A model generated the notes under the pieces. The model made no database searches. It had not been told where the DNA came from and worked only from the letters and a program-made list of their open reading frames with translations. This document shows positions 7,877 through 16,477 of a DNA stretch of 64,000 nt, one piece after another. Position numbers and translations under genes: made by a program. Each line of letters begins with the position of its first letter. Within the stretch, counting starts at the first letter, position 1. The stretch comes from Ponticaulis sp. (GTDB lineage Bacteria; Pseudomonadota; Alphaproteobacteria; Caulobacterales; Hyphomonadaceae), in NCBI GenBank assembly GCA_002692725.1, contig NZLU01000046.1, positions 531,747-595,746 of the forward strand. Direction: 5' to 3'.

Positions 7877-9106
7877 TTACGCAGCGACTTCGTCTGCGTT
7901 CGGCAGACCGAGCTGCTTCCAGATTGCAAGAAGCGCCGCTACGAGGTCATCCATCATGGCTTCCGTGTGCACCGGAGACGGTGTGAAACGCAGGCGCTCT
8001 GTACCCTTTGGAACAGTCGGATAATTGATCGGCTGAACGTAGACACCGAAGTCAAACAACAGCGTGTCCGACAGCGCCTTACAGCGCTCAGGATCTCCGA
8101 CGAACAGAGGCACGATATGCGTTTCTGATTCCATCAGCGGAAGTCCCGCATCGCGGAATTTCTGCTTCAGCAGTTCCGCTTTTGCCTGATGCTCCGCACG
8201 CAGCTTACGTCCCTCATCGCCGCGAAGCTTGCGGACACTTGAAAGCGCACCGGCAGCCATGACCGGACAGGTCGACGTCGTGAAGATGAAGCCAGGTGCC
8301 ATAGACCGGATGGCGTCGACAACGCTCTCATGGGCCGCAATATAGCCGCCCATCACGCCATAGGCTTTCGCAAGCGTGCCTTCAATAATGTCGATTCGGT
8401 CCATCACGCCGTCGCGTTGCGCAACACCGGCACCTTCACGGCCATACATGCCGACAGCATGCACTTCGTCGAGATAAGTCAGGGCGTTGAATTCATCGGC
8501 GAGGTCACAAAGTTCTTCCAGAGGCGCAACATCGCCATCCATGGAATAAACCGACTCAAAGGCGATAACTTTTGGCTGCTCGGGTGGGTCATTTTCCATC
8601 AGCGCCCGAAGGTGCCCCAGATCATTGTGTTTGAACACGCGACGGTCACAGCCAGCACGACGAATGCCTTCAATCATGGAGGCATGGTTCAGGGCGTCGG
8701 AATAGATGATGAGATTCGGCAGAATGCGTGCCAGTGTCGACAATGTCGCTTCGTTCGCCACATAGCCAGACGTGAACAGAAGCGCAGAAGACTTGCCGTG
8801 CATATCAGCAAGTTCACGCTCCAGATCGACGTGGAATCGCGTCGTGCCCGAAATGTTACGCGTGCCGCCAGAACCTGCGCCAAAGCTGTCGACAGCCTCA
8901 TGCATGGCACCGATTACGTCATCATCCTGCCCCATGCCCAGATAGTCATTAGAGCACCAGACGATAATGTCTTTCTCGCCATGTTCGAAACGTGCCGTCG
9001 CGCGCGGAAACTGGCCGCGATGACGCTTCAGATCGACAAATACCCGATAGCGACCTTCATCCCGAATGGTGCTGATCGCTTGCTCGAATGCCTCAAGGTG
9101 TTTCAT
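7877..9106 (-). CDS. hemA: 5-aminolevulinate synthase
   Basis: This enzyme condenses glycine and succinyl-CoA to 5-aminolevulinate, the first step of heme synthesis by the C4 pathway typical of alphaproteobacteria. The 409-residue length is normal. It is an alpha-oxoamine synthase fold with SNDYLGMG near residue 52, the GGTRNISGT loop at 80-88, LDEVHAVG near 212-219, and the PLP lysine K247 in GTLAKAYG. An AGAGGA ribosome site precedes ATG 9106. The small DUF6898-like gene follows in the same transcript. Confidence 0.97.
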   Translation of the reverse strand: MKHLEAFEQAISTIRDEGRYRVFVDLKRHRGQFPRATARFEHGEKDIIVWCSNDYLGMGQDDDVIGAMHEAVDSFGAGSGGTRNISGTTRFHVDLERELADMHGKSSALLFTSGYVANEATLSTLARILPNLIIYSDALNHASMIEGIRRAGCDRRVFKHNDLGHLRALMENDPPEQPKVIAFESVYSMDGDVAPLEELCDLADEFNALTYLDEVHAVGMYGREGAGVAQRDGVMDRIDIIEGTLAKAYGVMGGYIAAHESVVDAIRSMAPGFIFTTSTCPVMAAGALSSVRKLRGDEGRKLRAEHQAKAELLKQKFRDAGLPLMESETHIVPLFVGDPERCKALSDTLLFDFGVYVQPINYPTVPKGTERLRFTPSPVHTEAMMDDLVAALLAIWKQLGLPNADEVAA

Positions 9107-9492
9107 CTTTTAATCCTCTTGGGCCGGGACCCTTTCCCCAAAGTCCCCGAATTTTGTGTGACCTTACTCAATTCACACAATAAATAAAAAGACTCTTTCG
9201 TCGCAGATCACTTCTCAATCCCGTGATTGAACGGCTTACACAACCCCGAACCATCACTCAAGACAGACTTTATCATTGTTTTTATTGAGTTTTATAGAAT
9301 AGTGCGATAAACCGACACAGAACCGAAAAAACACAGCATCCGGCGTAAATCTTCTGTGATTTCTCAAGATGTCCGGAATGAGTTCTGAGAATATTTCTCA
9401 TGTGCAGACTATTCGAATTTTCGCCGCGTTTAAAACTTGGCGTAATCTTTGCTTGCTACACCTGCACTCTGAAGAGGTTTGGGAGTATCATC
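9107..9492. other. Divergent regulatory region between hemA and the pentapeptide gene
   Basis: This AT-rich, 386-base intergenic region has no convincing gene. It contains one exact inverted repeat, TCAATC (9215-9220) N4 GATTGA (9225-9230), about 110 bases upstream of hemA. That is not the FNR consensus (TTGAT-N4-ATCAA), though it has the same geometry. Promoters for both flanking genes must lie here, but I cannot place them confidently. Confidence 0.5.
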
Positions 9493-9981
9493 ATGATCCG
9501 ACATTTTGCTGTGATCGCCGGAATCGGCGCGCTATCGCTTTCTGCGCAAGCTCAGAACATGACCCAGATTGGCGCGGTCCAGTCCGGCCATTCCTGCCCT
9601 GGATGCAATTTGTTTCAGGCTGACCTGTCTTATCACGACCTTCCCGGTCTCGATCTTTCCGGCGCACGACTGAAACAGGCCAATTTTAGCCTGTCGACCA
9701 TGAATCAATCGAGCTTTGAAGCCTCTGACCTGTCCATCAGCAACATGTTTGGAGCGCGGTTCACAGGCTCTGATTTTCGCGACGCCAACCTCTCTCGCTC
9801 CGTACTTGTCGGCGCTTACTTTGGCAGCTCAGACCTCTCTGGCGCCAATCTCTCCGGTGCAAACCTGTCCGGCGCAGAGCTTGATACCGCCAAAGGGCTG
9901 ACACAGGCGCAGCTCAATACGGCCTGCGGTGATGAAGCGACCCGACTACCTGCCGGTCTCTCGATTCCTGCGTGTCGGTGA
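9493..9981 (+). CDS. Exported pentapeptide-repeat protein
   Basis: This 162-residue protein starts with a signal peptide ending near SAQAQ (residue 20). The mature part has a CPGC pair and then A(D/N)LSx repeats from about 40 to 135 (for example LSGANLSGANLSGAEL), which predict a right-handed quadrilateral beta-helix. The C-terminus adds a capping segment with two cysteines (TACGDEA ... IPACR). ATG 9493 has a GGGAG site at good spacing; the longer frame from 9400 lacks a signal peptide. It is followed at 10071 by a related protein. The function is unknown. Confidence 0.85.
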   Translation: MIRHFAVIAGIGALSLSAQAQNMTQIGAVQSGHSCPGCNLFQADLSYHDLPGLDLSGARLKQANFSLSTMNQSSFEASDLSISNMFGARFTGSDFRDANLSRSVLVGAYFGSSDLSGANLSGANLSGAELDTAKGLTQAQLNTACGDEATRLPAGLSIPACR

Positions 9982-10070
9982 CACGACTGAATTTCAGGCC
10001 ACTGAGGAAAAACATTGGCGTTACACGGAATTAAGTCGATCCTGATCGGAAATATGCTATCTACATCGCC

Positions 10071-10886
10071 ATGAAACTGGTGCGTAGTCTTTCAATTATC
10101 AGTCTTGCGGCTCTCGGCCTTTCGGCAGAGGCATTCCCATTCCCCGGACGTGACGGGCCGCTGGTCTTTTATCAGCCGAGCATTGGCGGGCAGATTGTCG
10201 GTAGTAATCTGACAGGGAAAAGCCTGAACGGCAAAGATATGCGCGGTGCGCGCTTCATTGACTGTAACCTCACCGAGACATCTCTTCAGAACGTGAACGC
10301 CAAAGGCGCTCAGTTCGTTGATTCAAAATTGCTGAAAACGAATCTATCCTGGTCCAATCTGGAAGGCGCCTCGCTCATTGATCTTAATATCGAGCAAGTT
10401 CTGGCCATGAGTCTGGTGGCACCGGGGATTCACTTTACCGAAGTGAACATCAACAAATCGAATCTGACGGGCTCCAACTTTGTCGGCGCAAACATCACGG
10501 ACATGAATATCGACCGGTCGACCCTGGATCAGGTCAAGCTGATCGGAGCGCAATTAATGGATGTCGATGTTGGGCATTCAAACTTTGCTGGCGTTGACTT
10601 CGCCACGGCGCATCTTTCCGATGTGAATTTTGATCAGTCCAATCTCGATGGCGCAAGCTTTGTTGGCGCACGACTGACCGATGTGTCTTTCAACAATGTC
10701 TCTCTGGAAAATGCCGACTTCAGTGATACCGAGCTGGTCGACATTGATTTTTCATCCGCCGTCGGCCTCAGCACGGCGACCTTCAGCGGCGCATGTAGTC
10801 TGGATTCCCGCGGTCTGCCTGATGGTCTGAGACTACCGACTTGTGGAAAAGAAGACCTTTTCCGATTTGCCTTTGATGGTCGCTGA
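10071..10886 (+). CDS. Exported pentapeptide-repeat protein, second copy
   Basis: This is a 271-residue paralogue of the preceding protein, with a signal peptide (about 1-22, ending SAEAF) and divergent pentapeptide repeats from about 45 to 235. Many repeats follow a DxNFDxSxLxGAxFVGA pattern, giving a beta-helix of roughly ten coils. The tail again has a FSGACSLDSRGLPDGLRLPTC-like cap similar in layout to the first protein. The 89-base gap leaves room for its own promoter. The function is unknown, and nearby genes do not help. Confidence 0.85.
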   Translation: MKLVRSLSIISLAALGLSAEAFPFPGRDGPLVFYQPSIGGQIVGSNLTGKSLNGKDMRGARFIDCNLTETSLQNVNAKGAQFVDSKLLKTNLSWSNLEGASLIDLNIEQVLAMSLVAPGIHFTEVNINKSNLTGSNFVGANITDMNIDRSTLDQVKLIGAQLMDVDVGHSNFAGVDFATAHLSDVNFDQSNLDGASFVGARLTDVSFNNVSLENADFSDTELVDIDFSSAVGLSTATFSGACSLDSRGLPDGLRLPTCGKEDLFRFAFDGR

Positions 10887-10991
10887 CCTCAGGAAATCTG
10901 AGACAATTGAATTCTGTGCACTTGATCCCGCCTGATCGGTGACGCAATCCTTTCACCCGAACCAACCGCCCTTGGCCGAAAGGATCCATCT

Positions 10992-11429
10992 GTGCCTAGA
11001 GATCGCGCAAAACGTTCTGATTATTCACAGTTTTCTCAGCTGACGACACGATGGGCGGATAATGACGCCTACGGCCATATGAACAATGTCGTCTACTATC
11101 AGCTGGTCGATACGGTGGTGAATTCCTGGCTGCGGGACCATGTCGGAATGAAGGTTCCTGGCGGTGACGTCATTGGACTGGTGGTCGAAACGGGCTGTGT
11201 ATATCACGCCAGCCTGGGCTGGCCTGAGCCGGTTGATGCCGGACTGGTTGTCGAACGAATCGGCACGACATCCGTGACCTATCTTGTCGGCATTTTTGGC
11301 GCCAATTCCGATGAAGCTGCAGGCGAAGCCCGGTTCACACATGTTTATGTGGACGCTGAAACCCGCCGCCCCGTGCCCATTCCTGATGATTTGCGCAAAG
11401 CGGCAGAAGCCATATTGAAAGCCGAATAA
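10992..11429 (+). CDS. Acyl-CoA thioesterase, 4HBT hot-dog fold
   Basis: This 145-residue single hot-dog-domain protein is of the 4-hydroxybenzoyl-CoA thioesterase type. The active-site signature DNDAYGHMNNVVYY is at about 23-36, with the usual Asp and the GHxNN helix start. It should hydrolyse an acyl-CoA in the cytosol; the chain preference is unknown. It starts with GTG 10992 behind an AAAGGA site at 7-base spacing. Its stop codon touches the A-tract of the terminator serving the convergent DUF2145 operon. Confidence 0.88.
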   Translation: MPRDRAKRSDYSQFSQLTTRWADNDAYGHMNNVVYYQLVDTVVNSWLRDHVGMKVPGGDVIGLVVETGCVYHASLGWPEPVDAGLVVERIGTTSVTYLVGIFGANSDEAAGEARFTHVYVDAETRRPVPIPDDLRKAAEAILKAE

Positions 11430-11462
11430 AAAAAGCCCCGACCTCCAAGAGAAGGCCGGGGC
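11428..11462 (-). terminator. Terminator of the DUF2145 operon
   Basis: Read on the minus strand, a stem of nine pairs with one mismatch (GCCCCGGCC with GGTCGGGGC) is followed by seven T residues (11434 to 11428). It lies 22 bases past the DUF2145 stop codon. Confidence 0.8.
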
Positions 11463-11484
11463 AGTCACCGGGCAAGTGGGCGGA

Positions 11485-12315
11485 TCAGAAGGTCAGTTTG
11501 TCTTGCCGGTTGATGACATAAGTCTCCTGAAGGAGGCCGTGCTTTGCCAGGAATCCGGCAAGTGATTCATACGTCACAGTCTTGATCTTGCCCGTATGAT
11601 CACCGGTCCGGATGCGTTCATCTGCAACCGGCGCGAAAATGCGTTCGAGAAGATTGGTCTCGATCTCGGTTCCGTCAAAATGCGCCGCCAGATTGGCTTT
11701 GATCTGAGGATAGTCAGATGTCTGCCAGGCCGCTGCAGCGACAATATCCAGCATGAACTCATTGCAGTTCTGATACTCAGCATCCGCTGCATTGGAGATC
11801 AGAGAATACTCCTTCACATGCAGGCCTTCGTAATCATCACTGGCCATGATGTTCAGCATGCGCCGCTGGATCTGTGGATCTGGAATGATTACGGCCACAT
11901 CATCCACCGATGACGCGCCGGTAAAATCAAACGGAAAGTCCTGCTCCAGATAGGATTGGGTTTTGGGCAGAGTCTCGCCATCCCCGTGGTAGAGATTATA
12001 GACCACATACCCTTTCATCAGGCTGCCATCCTCACGCTGAATGTCCTGATAGACCCAGAACGCACCGTGCGTGTATTTCACATTGTCCGGCAGGCGATCG
12101 CGTGACCGACCGGACCTGAACACCATCGCGACCCGTGCGCCTTTGTCGGCGAGCGTCCGTTCAATCTGTTTGGAGAAATCCGCCGCCTGTTCCACAGTCA
12201 AATATTCTGGATTTCCCGGCGACGACTGAGCCGCAGAATCGAAAGCTGAGGCGTTCGGTGCCATCATCAGTGCGGAGATCGCAAGGATGGCGGGAATTCG
12301 AGCAATACCCCCCAT
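11485..12315 (-). CDS. Exported DUF2145 family protein
   Basis: This 276-residue protein has a signal peptide (about 1-25, ending NASAF). The mature part carries the DUF2145 pattern: ADKGARVAMVFRSGR, LPDNVKYTHGAFWVY and YVVYNLYHGDGE, then a helical C-terminal half with NCNEFMLDIV. The arrangement (conserved His, Cys-Asn-Glu) looks like a papain-like or NlpC-like enzyme, but no activity is established. ATG 12315 shares its A with the upstream stop codon (TAATG), so translation is coupled to the preceding small gene. Confidence 0.85.
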   Translation of the reverse strand: MGGIARIPAILAISALMMAPNASAFDSAAQSSPGNPEYLTVEQAADFSKQIERTLADKGARVAMVFRSGRSRDRLPDNVKYTHGAFWVYQDIQREDGSLMKGYVVYNLYHGDGETLPKTQSYLEQDFPFDFTGASSVDDVAVIIPDPQIQRRMLNIMASDDYEGLHVKEYSLISNAADAEYQNCNEFMLDIVAAAAWQTSDYPQIKANLAAHFDGTEIETNLLERIFAPVADERIRTGDHTGKIKTVTYESLAGFLAKHGLLQETYVINRQDKLTF

Positions 12316-12650
12316 TAGTCTTCTCCCTCGACATTGACCGTTACATTGAGTGTTGGCGCGGGTTGGGCGACAACAACTTCGTCCGACACCTGTAGCGGAG
12401 TGTTTGCAGCACCCCACATGTCGTTGGCGATATTGCCGGCTGTGTCACCTGCCCCCTCGACCACAGCACCGACAGCTGCAAGCGGCACGGCGACGGCGCC
12501 AAGAGCAACCTGCCCACCGGCCGCAACTACACGCGATCCGGCTTCAGCAGAATCCCCGACGGCCTCCGAGAAGTTGTTGAAGCTGTCCGCCTGAGCGACA
12601 GCCGTAAATGAGAGTCCCGCGACGAGCGCGGCTGCAAGAATACGTTTCAT
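12315..12650 (-). CDS. Small exported protein encoded with DUF2145
   Basis: This 111-residue protein has a clear signal peptide (about 1-22, AVAQADSF). The mature region is rich in Ala, Gly and Val with an amphipathic, glycine-zipper-like stretch (about 40-75: AGSRVVAAGGQVALGAV), followed by a Pro-containing tail that ends acidic. I took ATG 12650 as the start because it opens the signal peptide and has an AGAGG site. Translational coupling with the DUF2145 gene suggests that the two work together, for example at the outer membrane. The family is not recognised. Confidence 0.75.
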   Translation of the reverse strand: MKRILAAALVAGLSFTAVAQADSFNNFSEAVGDSAEAGSRVVAAGGQVALGAVAVPLAAVGAVVEGAGDTAGNIANDMWGAANTPLQVSDEVVVAQPAPTLNVTVNVEGED

Positions 12651-12870
12651 AACCTCTGTTCCTTGCGTTGCGAGGACGGATCCCCAAAGGATCAACCACA
12701 CTTTAGTGAGCGATTGATCACTAGCATTTGATCTTCAATCATGGCTGAAACATGGCGTAATGAGCATTTGTTCACGTCTTTTAAGGGTCGTTTTAGGGCA
12801 AAGCGTCAGAACCGGCTTCCAACGCTTCTGCAAATCGGGTTAGCTCAGCTCAAATTCCGGAGGGGCTAAA

Positions 12871-13758
12871 ATGGCGGAAATATTTTCAGTTTCAGGACTG
12901 TTCACCCTGCTCATGCTGATCCTGCTGCAGGCGGTGCTGGGCTTCGATAATCTTCTCTATATTTCGATTGAGTCAAAACGCGTCGGCGAAGAAGGCGGCA
13001 AAGCCAGCATGGTGCGACGTTGGGGCATCGGACTGGCGGTTGCCTTCCGGATCGTCCTTTTGATCATCATCGTCAATCTGTTCACCCTGCTCGCAGCACC
13101 TTTCCTCAAATTTCACATTGAGGGCATTTTCGAGATCGACATGAATTTGCAAGCTCTCGTCACGCTCGTGGGTGGCGGCTTTATTATCTACACGGCTGTG
13201 AAGGAGATTAATCACCTTCTCGCCGTCGATCACATCGAACATACAGAGGGCAATAAGAAGAAATCTGTGGTCCAGGCCATTGCGATGATTGTGGCCATGA
13301 ACCTCGTTTTCTCCTTCGACTCCATTCTCTCGGCTATGGCCATTGCCAACACCAAAACCGAAACGGGCGAGATCGAATATCAGGTGTGGATCATGGCGAT
13401 TGCCATCATCCTGTCAGGTATCGCCATGATCCTTCTGGCAGATACCGTCGCTGAATTCCTGAAGAAAAACCGGATGTATGAAGTGCTTGGGCTCTTCATT
13501 CTGTTCATTGTCGGCGCGCTTCTGGTGTCCGAAGGTGGTCACCTCGCCCATCTCGTCATCTTTGACTATGAGATCCACGCGATCGAAAAATCCACCTTCT
13601 ATCTGGTGATTTTCGTACTCGTCGTAACAGACATCATCTCCACCAATTATCAGAAACGGCTCTGGTCTCAGCGCGAGGCCGAACTTCAGAGCCGTGGAGA
13701 TCAGGATGCGGCCGCTCAGGCAGCCGAAGATGCCAAATCAGGTGTCTCGTCTCACTGA
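12871..13758 (+). CDS. TerC family integral membrane protein
   Basis: This 295-residue protein has seven to eight membrane segments and the two family signatures GFDNLLYISI (about 24-33) and FSFDSILSAMAI (about 148-159). Their membrane-embedded acidic residues resemble metal-transporter sites. TerC/Alx/MeeY-type proteins export manganese, sometimes in concert with secreted-protein metalation. The last 30 residues are a soluble Ala- and Glu-rich tail. A GGAGGGG site precedes the start. It is a single-gene transcript with the convergent flagellar cluster 14 bases away. Confidence 0.88.
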   Translation: MAEIFSVSGLFTLLMLILLQAVLGFDNLLYISIESKRVGEEGGKASMVRRWGIGLAVAFRIVLLIIIVNLFTLLAAPFLKFHIEGIFEIDMNLQALVTLVGGGFIIYTAVKEINHLLAVDHIEHTEGNKKKSVVQAIAMIVAMNLVFSFDSILSAMAIANTKTETGEIEYQVWIMAIAIILSGIAMILLADTVAEFLKKNRMYEVLGLFILFIVGALLVSEGGHLAHLVIFDYEIHAIEKSTFYLVIFVLVVTDIISTNYQKRLWSQREAELQSRGDQDAAAQAAEDAKSGVSSH

Positions 13759-13772
13759 GATCAAGACAAACC

Positions 13773-14009
13773 TCAGGCGGCGGACTGTCTCAGCATGGCA
13801 AATTGCCGGACGATCGGTTCCACACCATCGGTCAGTCCGGCATCTGCCGTGTCTGAATGAATAGCATTATAGAACTGACCATGGGTTTTACCGGACATCA
13901 TCAGCTCGGCATTGGCAGATGGAATATCGGTCGGCATGGACGCGAGCTGACAGCCAGCGAGTCGACCGAGTGGCGTTTGGGGTTCAAATACGGAAAATGG
14001 AAAAATCAT
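13773..14009 (-). CDS. Small protein of unknown function at the end of the flgBC-fliE cluster
   Basis: This 78-residue ORF starts 10 bases after fliE with an AAAGGTCAG-type site, so it reads as the fourth gene of the flagellar operon. There is no signal peptide or membrane segment, and the composition is ordinary. In many relatives fliQ follows fliE; this product is not FliQ. Sequence alone gives no family, so a lineage-specific flagellar accessory or a chance ORF are both possible. Confidence 0.5.
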   Translation of the reverse strand: MIFPFSVFEPQTPLGRLAGCQLASMPTDIPSANAELMMSGKTHGQFYNAIHSDTADAGLTDGVEPIVRQFAMLRQSAA

Positions 14010-14019
14010 AGTCTGACCT

Positions 14020-14331
14020 TTAGATCGGCATTCTGAGAATGTCCTGATAGGCCTTAATGACCTGATCGCGGACGGCGACAACGGTTTCGAGTGTTGCTTC
14101 TGCGGCTGCCACCGCGGTCACAACGTCTACGAGATCGGCCCTCCCCGTAGCAGCCTGAGCCATGGCAGTTTCAACGGTCTCGCCAGCGCCAGACGTGGCC
14201 GAAACTGCCTGCGTCAGAAGATTGCCGAACCCCGTTTCAGCCGTCTTCTGAGTTTCTGTATTCTGTCCGTTTGCGATTGCCCGAGCCGTATCGAGATAGG
14301 CTTTGGCTGCACTCATGGAATCAATGGCCAT
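14020..14331 (-). CDS. fliE: Flagellar hook-basal body complex protein FliE
   Basis: This 103-residue protein forms the junction between the MS ring and the proximal rod. The diagnostic C-terminus is present: AVAAAEATLETVVAVRDQVIKAYQDILRMPI in pattern, where the last twenty residues are nearly invariant in the family. It is preceded 20 bases upstream by flgC and belongs to the flgB-flgC-fliE operon. Confidence 0.95.
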   Translation of the reverse strand: MAIDSMSAAKAYLDTARAIANGQNTETQKTAETGFGNLLTQAVSATSGAGETVETAMAQAATGRADLVDVVTAVAAAEATLETVVAVRDQVIKAYQDILRMPI

Positions 14332-14351
14332 CAGACAAACTCCCTGGACAA

Positions 14352-14771
14352 TCAGCCACGACGCAACAGATCGAGCGCCCGATTAATCATGGCTCTCGAA
14401 CTTTCAATGATGTTCAGATTGGCTTCATAGGTCCGCTGGGCTTCGCGGATGTCAGCCATCTCAATCAGTGACTTCACGTTTGGCATTTTCACATAGCCGT
14501 TCTCGTCGGCTGCCGGATGGGTCGGGTCATATTTGACCGGAAAGTCAGAGAGATCGTCCACGGTACGCGAGACCTGAACACCATTGGCTCCTGTCTCCCG
14601 GTCCACATACTCACGAAACACCGGCACACGCCGCGTATAAGGATCACCCCCAGGCAGCTCTGATGTCGTATTCGCATTCGCGACATTCTCAGCGGCCAGA
14701 CGAATCCGGACAGTCTGGGCGCGCAACCCTGTCGATGCGGCCGAAAGTGCAGAATAAAGATCAGCAGACAT
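14352..14771 (-). CDS. flgC: Flagellar basal-body rod protein FlgC
   Basis: This proximal rod protein of 139 residues is normal for the family. The N-terminus has the rod-protein signature ALSAASTGLRAQTVRIRLAAENVANANT. The C-terminus has the matching MADIREAQRTYEANLNIIESSR helix. ATG 14771 gives the canonical start and lies 10 bases after flgB; the longer frame from 14819 would overlap flgB and is rejected. Confidence 0.95.
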   Translation of the reverse strand: MSADLYSALSAASTGLRAQTVRIRLAAENVANANTTSELPGGDPYTRRVPVFREYVDRETGANGVQVSRTVDDLSDFPVKYDPTHPAADENGYVKMPNVKSLIEMADIREAQRTYEANLNIIESSRAMINRALDLLRRG

Positions 14772-14781
14772 TGCGAAAATC

Positions 14782-15201
14782 CTAGTTTGGCGAACGCGCG
14801 GCCAGTCGAATAAGCGCAAGACCCTTCTGGTACATGCTCAGTGCGGTATCAAAATCGGTACGAACCTGATTGAGACGCAGCATCTGTTCTTCTACAACGA
14901 CTGCGTTTCCATCCATTGTGACTTCACTGTCCGGGCTGGTCCGGGTGGATACGTCCTGCTGAACCGGCAAACTCCCAGACATATGACCCGTCGTTGTCAC
15001 CGCCAGACCGACTTTCCCGGCCTTTGGCTCAGAATGACGGCCCAAAACCTTTTCAAAACTTGCCATATCCACATCACTGGGCACATAGCCTGGCGTATTG
15101 GCATTGGCGACGTTTTCGGCAACCGTCCGCTGTCGCGTCTCAAGCATGTTGAGGCGCGTATTCAGCAGCTGGAAGACAGAGAGATCACCCGGCAATTTCA
15201 T
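14782..15201 (-). CDS. flgB: Flagellar basal-body rod protein FlgB
   Basis: This most membrane-proximal rod protein is 139 residues long. It has the conserved ENVANANTPGY motif near residue 30 and a C-terminal VEEQMLRLNQVRTDFDTAL helix. It is the first gene of the minus-strand operon flgB-flgC-fliE. Its promoter region is shared with the divergent fliO-fliP genes and contains CtrA-type boxes, so cell-cycle control of flagellar assembly is likely. Confidence 0.95.
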   Translation of the reverse strand: MKLPGDLSVFQLLNTRLNMLETRQRTVAENVANANTPGYVPSDVDMASFEKVLGRHSEPKAGKVGLAVTTTGHMSGSLPVQQDVSTRTSPDSEVTMDGNAVVVEEQMLRLNQVRTDFDTALSMYQKGLALIRLAARSPN

Positions 15202-15224
15202 TCCGGTAAATTATGCCGGTCCGG

Positions 15225-15239
15225 TTAATGGCTGATTAA
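15225..15239. promoter_or_regulatory. CtrA-type box, copy 1
   Basis: TTAA (15225-15228), seven bases, then TTAA (15236-15239) matches the CtrA response-regulator consensus TTAA-N7-TTAA. It lies 24 bases upstream of the flgB start codon. Confidence 0.6.
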
Positions 15240-15257
15240 GCGTAGCGAACACCCAAA

Positions 15258-15273
15258 TTAACGTATCGTTAAC
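15258..15273. promoter_or_regulatory. CtrA-type box, copy 2 (full consensus)
   Basis: TTAA (15258-15261), N7, TTAAC (15269-15273) is a perfect match to the extended consensus TTAA-N7-TTAAC. It sits centrally between the divergent flgB and fliO genes. Confidence 0.7.
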
Positions 15274-15291
15274 CGTTCCGCCCGAAATCTC

Positions 15292-15306
15292 TTAACGAAG
15301 GTTAAC
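15292..15306. promoter_or_regulatory. CtrA-like box, copy 3 (N6 spacing)
   Basis: TTAA (15292-15295) and TTAAC (15302-15306) are separated by six bases instead of seven, which makes this a weaker candidate. It lies about 30 bases upstream of fliO. Confidence 0.4.
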
Positions 15307-15336
15307 GGCCAGAACGGCTTTGTTCAGGGATTGATG

Positions 15337-15627
15337 ATGGACATGATGGACATCATGCGCGCGTTTTCAGCGCTCGCGCTCGTTCTGGGCCTGATCCTCG
15401 CCATGTGGTGGGGCTTCCGCCGCTTCTCCAACATGACGCCCAACTCCCCTCTTTCAGATGATCTGAAAGTCGTATCCTGGCGCCCGTTCGACGGCCGGAA
15501 AAAACTTGCCGTCATTCGCTGGGGTGATGAGGAGCATCTCGTGCTGACCGGTCAAGCTGGCGACCTGCACATCTCGAGCCGAAAGGCCAAACAGGACGTT
15601 CCTACCGAATCCGGCGAAGAGACCTGA
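15337..15627 (+). CDS. fliO: Flagellar biosynthetic protein FliO-like
   Basis: This protein of about 96 residues has one N-terminal membrane segment (about 8-25, AFSALALVLGLILAMWWGF). A cytosolic domain follows with LKVVSWRPFDGRKKLAVIRWGDEEHLVLTG in outline. That is the short FliO form: a membrane-bound assembly factor that stabilises FliP. Several start codons (TTG 15331, ATG 15334, 15337) follow the AGGGA site; 15337 has the best spacing. fliP begins one base after its stop codon. Confidence 0.82.
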   Translation: MDMMDIMRAFSALALVLGLILAMWWGFRRFSNMTPNSPLSDDLKVVSWRPFDGRKKLAVIRWGDEEHLVLTGQAGDLHISSRKAKQDVPTESGEET

Positions 15628-15628
15628 T

Positions 15629-16375
15629 ATGAAGCGTCTGTTTGGTCTCGCCCTTGTTCTCCTGATTGCCTCTTTCGGACTTCCCGCCTTCGCGCAGGAG
15701 GTGTCGGTCGATCTTGGCACGGGCGCAGGCCTGAACCGGAACATCATTCAGCTCATTGCCATCATCACCGTGCTCAGCCTCGCGCCGAGCATTCTCGTGA
15801 TGACGACCAGTTTCGTGCGGATTGTTGTCGTGCTCTCGCTCTTGCGGACAGCAATTGGTCTCCAGCAAAGCCCGCCCAATGCTGTCATCATCTCGCTTTC
15901 GCTTTTCCTGACAGCTTTTGTCATGGCACCAACTTTTGGCGCAGCCTATGAGAGCGGAATTGAACCCTATATGGCCGAGGCAATCGGCGTCGAAGAGGCT
16001 GTGCCGCGTACGCTCGCGCCTGTGAAGAGTTTCATGGCCCAACACGTCAACGAAGCCGATGTTGAGCTCTTTGTCGGCCTCGCCAATGTCGAGGAATTGC
16101 CTGAGAGCATTGACCAGCTTCCATTCGAAGTCCTCGCTCCTGCCTTCATGATCTCCGAGCTCAAACGCGCCTTTGAGATCGGCTTTATGATCTTCCTGCC
16201 TTTCCTCATTATCGATCTCGTCGTCGCCTCTATCCTGATGAGTATGGGTATGATGATGCTGCCGCCTGTGACGATCTCCCTGCCCTTCAAACTGATCTTT
16301 TTTGTGTTGGTGGATGGCTGGCGCCTGCTCACAGGCTCGCTCGTTGAAAGCTTCATTGCCGGGCCACCGGTCTGA
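15629..16375 (+). CDS. fliP: Flagellar type III export protein FliP
   Basis: This core subunit of the flagellar export gate is 248 residues long. It has a cleavable signal (about 1-22, ending AFAQE), then the invariant SFVRIVVVLSLLRTAIGLQQSPPN block (quoted from about residue 65), and a C-terminal region with AFMISELKRAFEIGF and MMMLPPVTISLPFK. It follows fliO directly. fliQ and fliR, which often come next, are not in the window. Confidence 0.96.
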   Translation: MKRLFGLALVLLIASFGLPAFAQEVSVDLGTGAGLNRNIIQLIAIITVLSLAPSILVMTTSFVRIVVVLSLLRTAIGLQQSPPNAVIISLSLFLTAFVMAPTFGAAYESGIEPYMAEAIGVEEAVPRTLAPVKSFMAQHVNEADVELFVGLANVEELPESIDQLPFEVLAPAFMISELKRAFEIGFMIFLPFLIIDLVVASILMSMGMMMLPPVTISLPFKLIFFVLVDGWRLLTGSLVESFIAGPPV

Positions 16376-16477
16376 CTCTTCATGGCCATCAGCCAGGCAC
16401 CGCACTCTTCCCATCGCCCACATTCTCGCCGCATAATGGTTGAATGAGTTTCGTGAGACCGCGAGAGATTCCGTTGA

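Noticed and set aside
12727..12750. FNR/Anr-like TTGAT-N4-ATCAA site upstream of terC
   Set aside because: The second half does not match the consensus; only direct TTGATC repeats are present.
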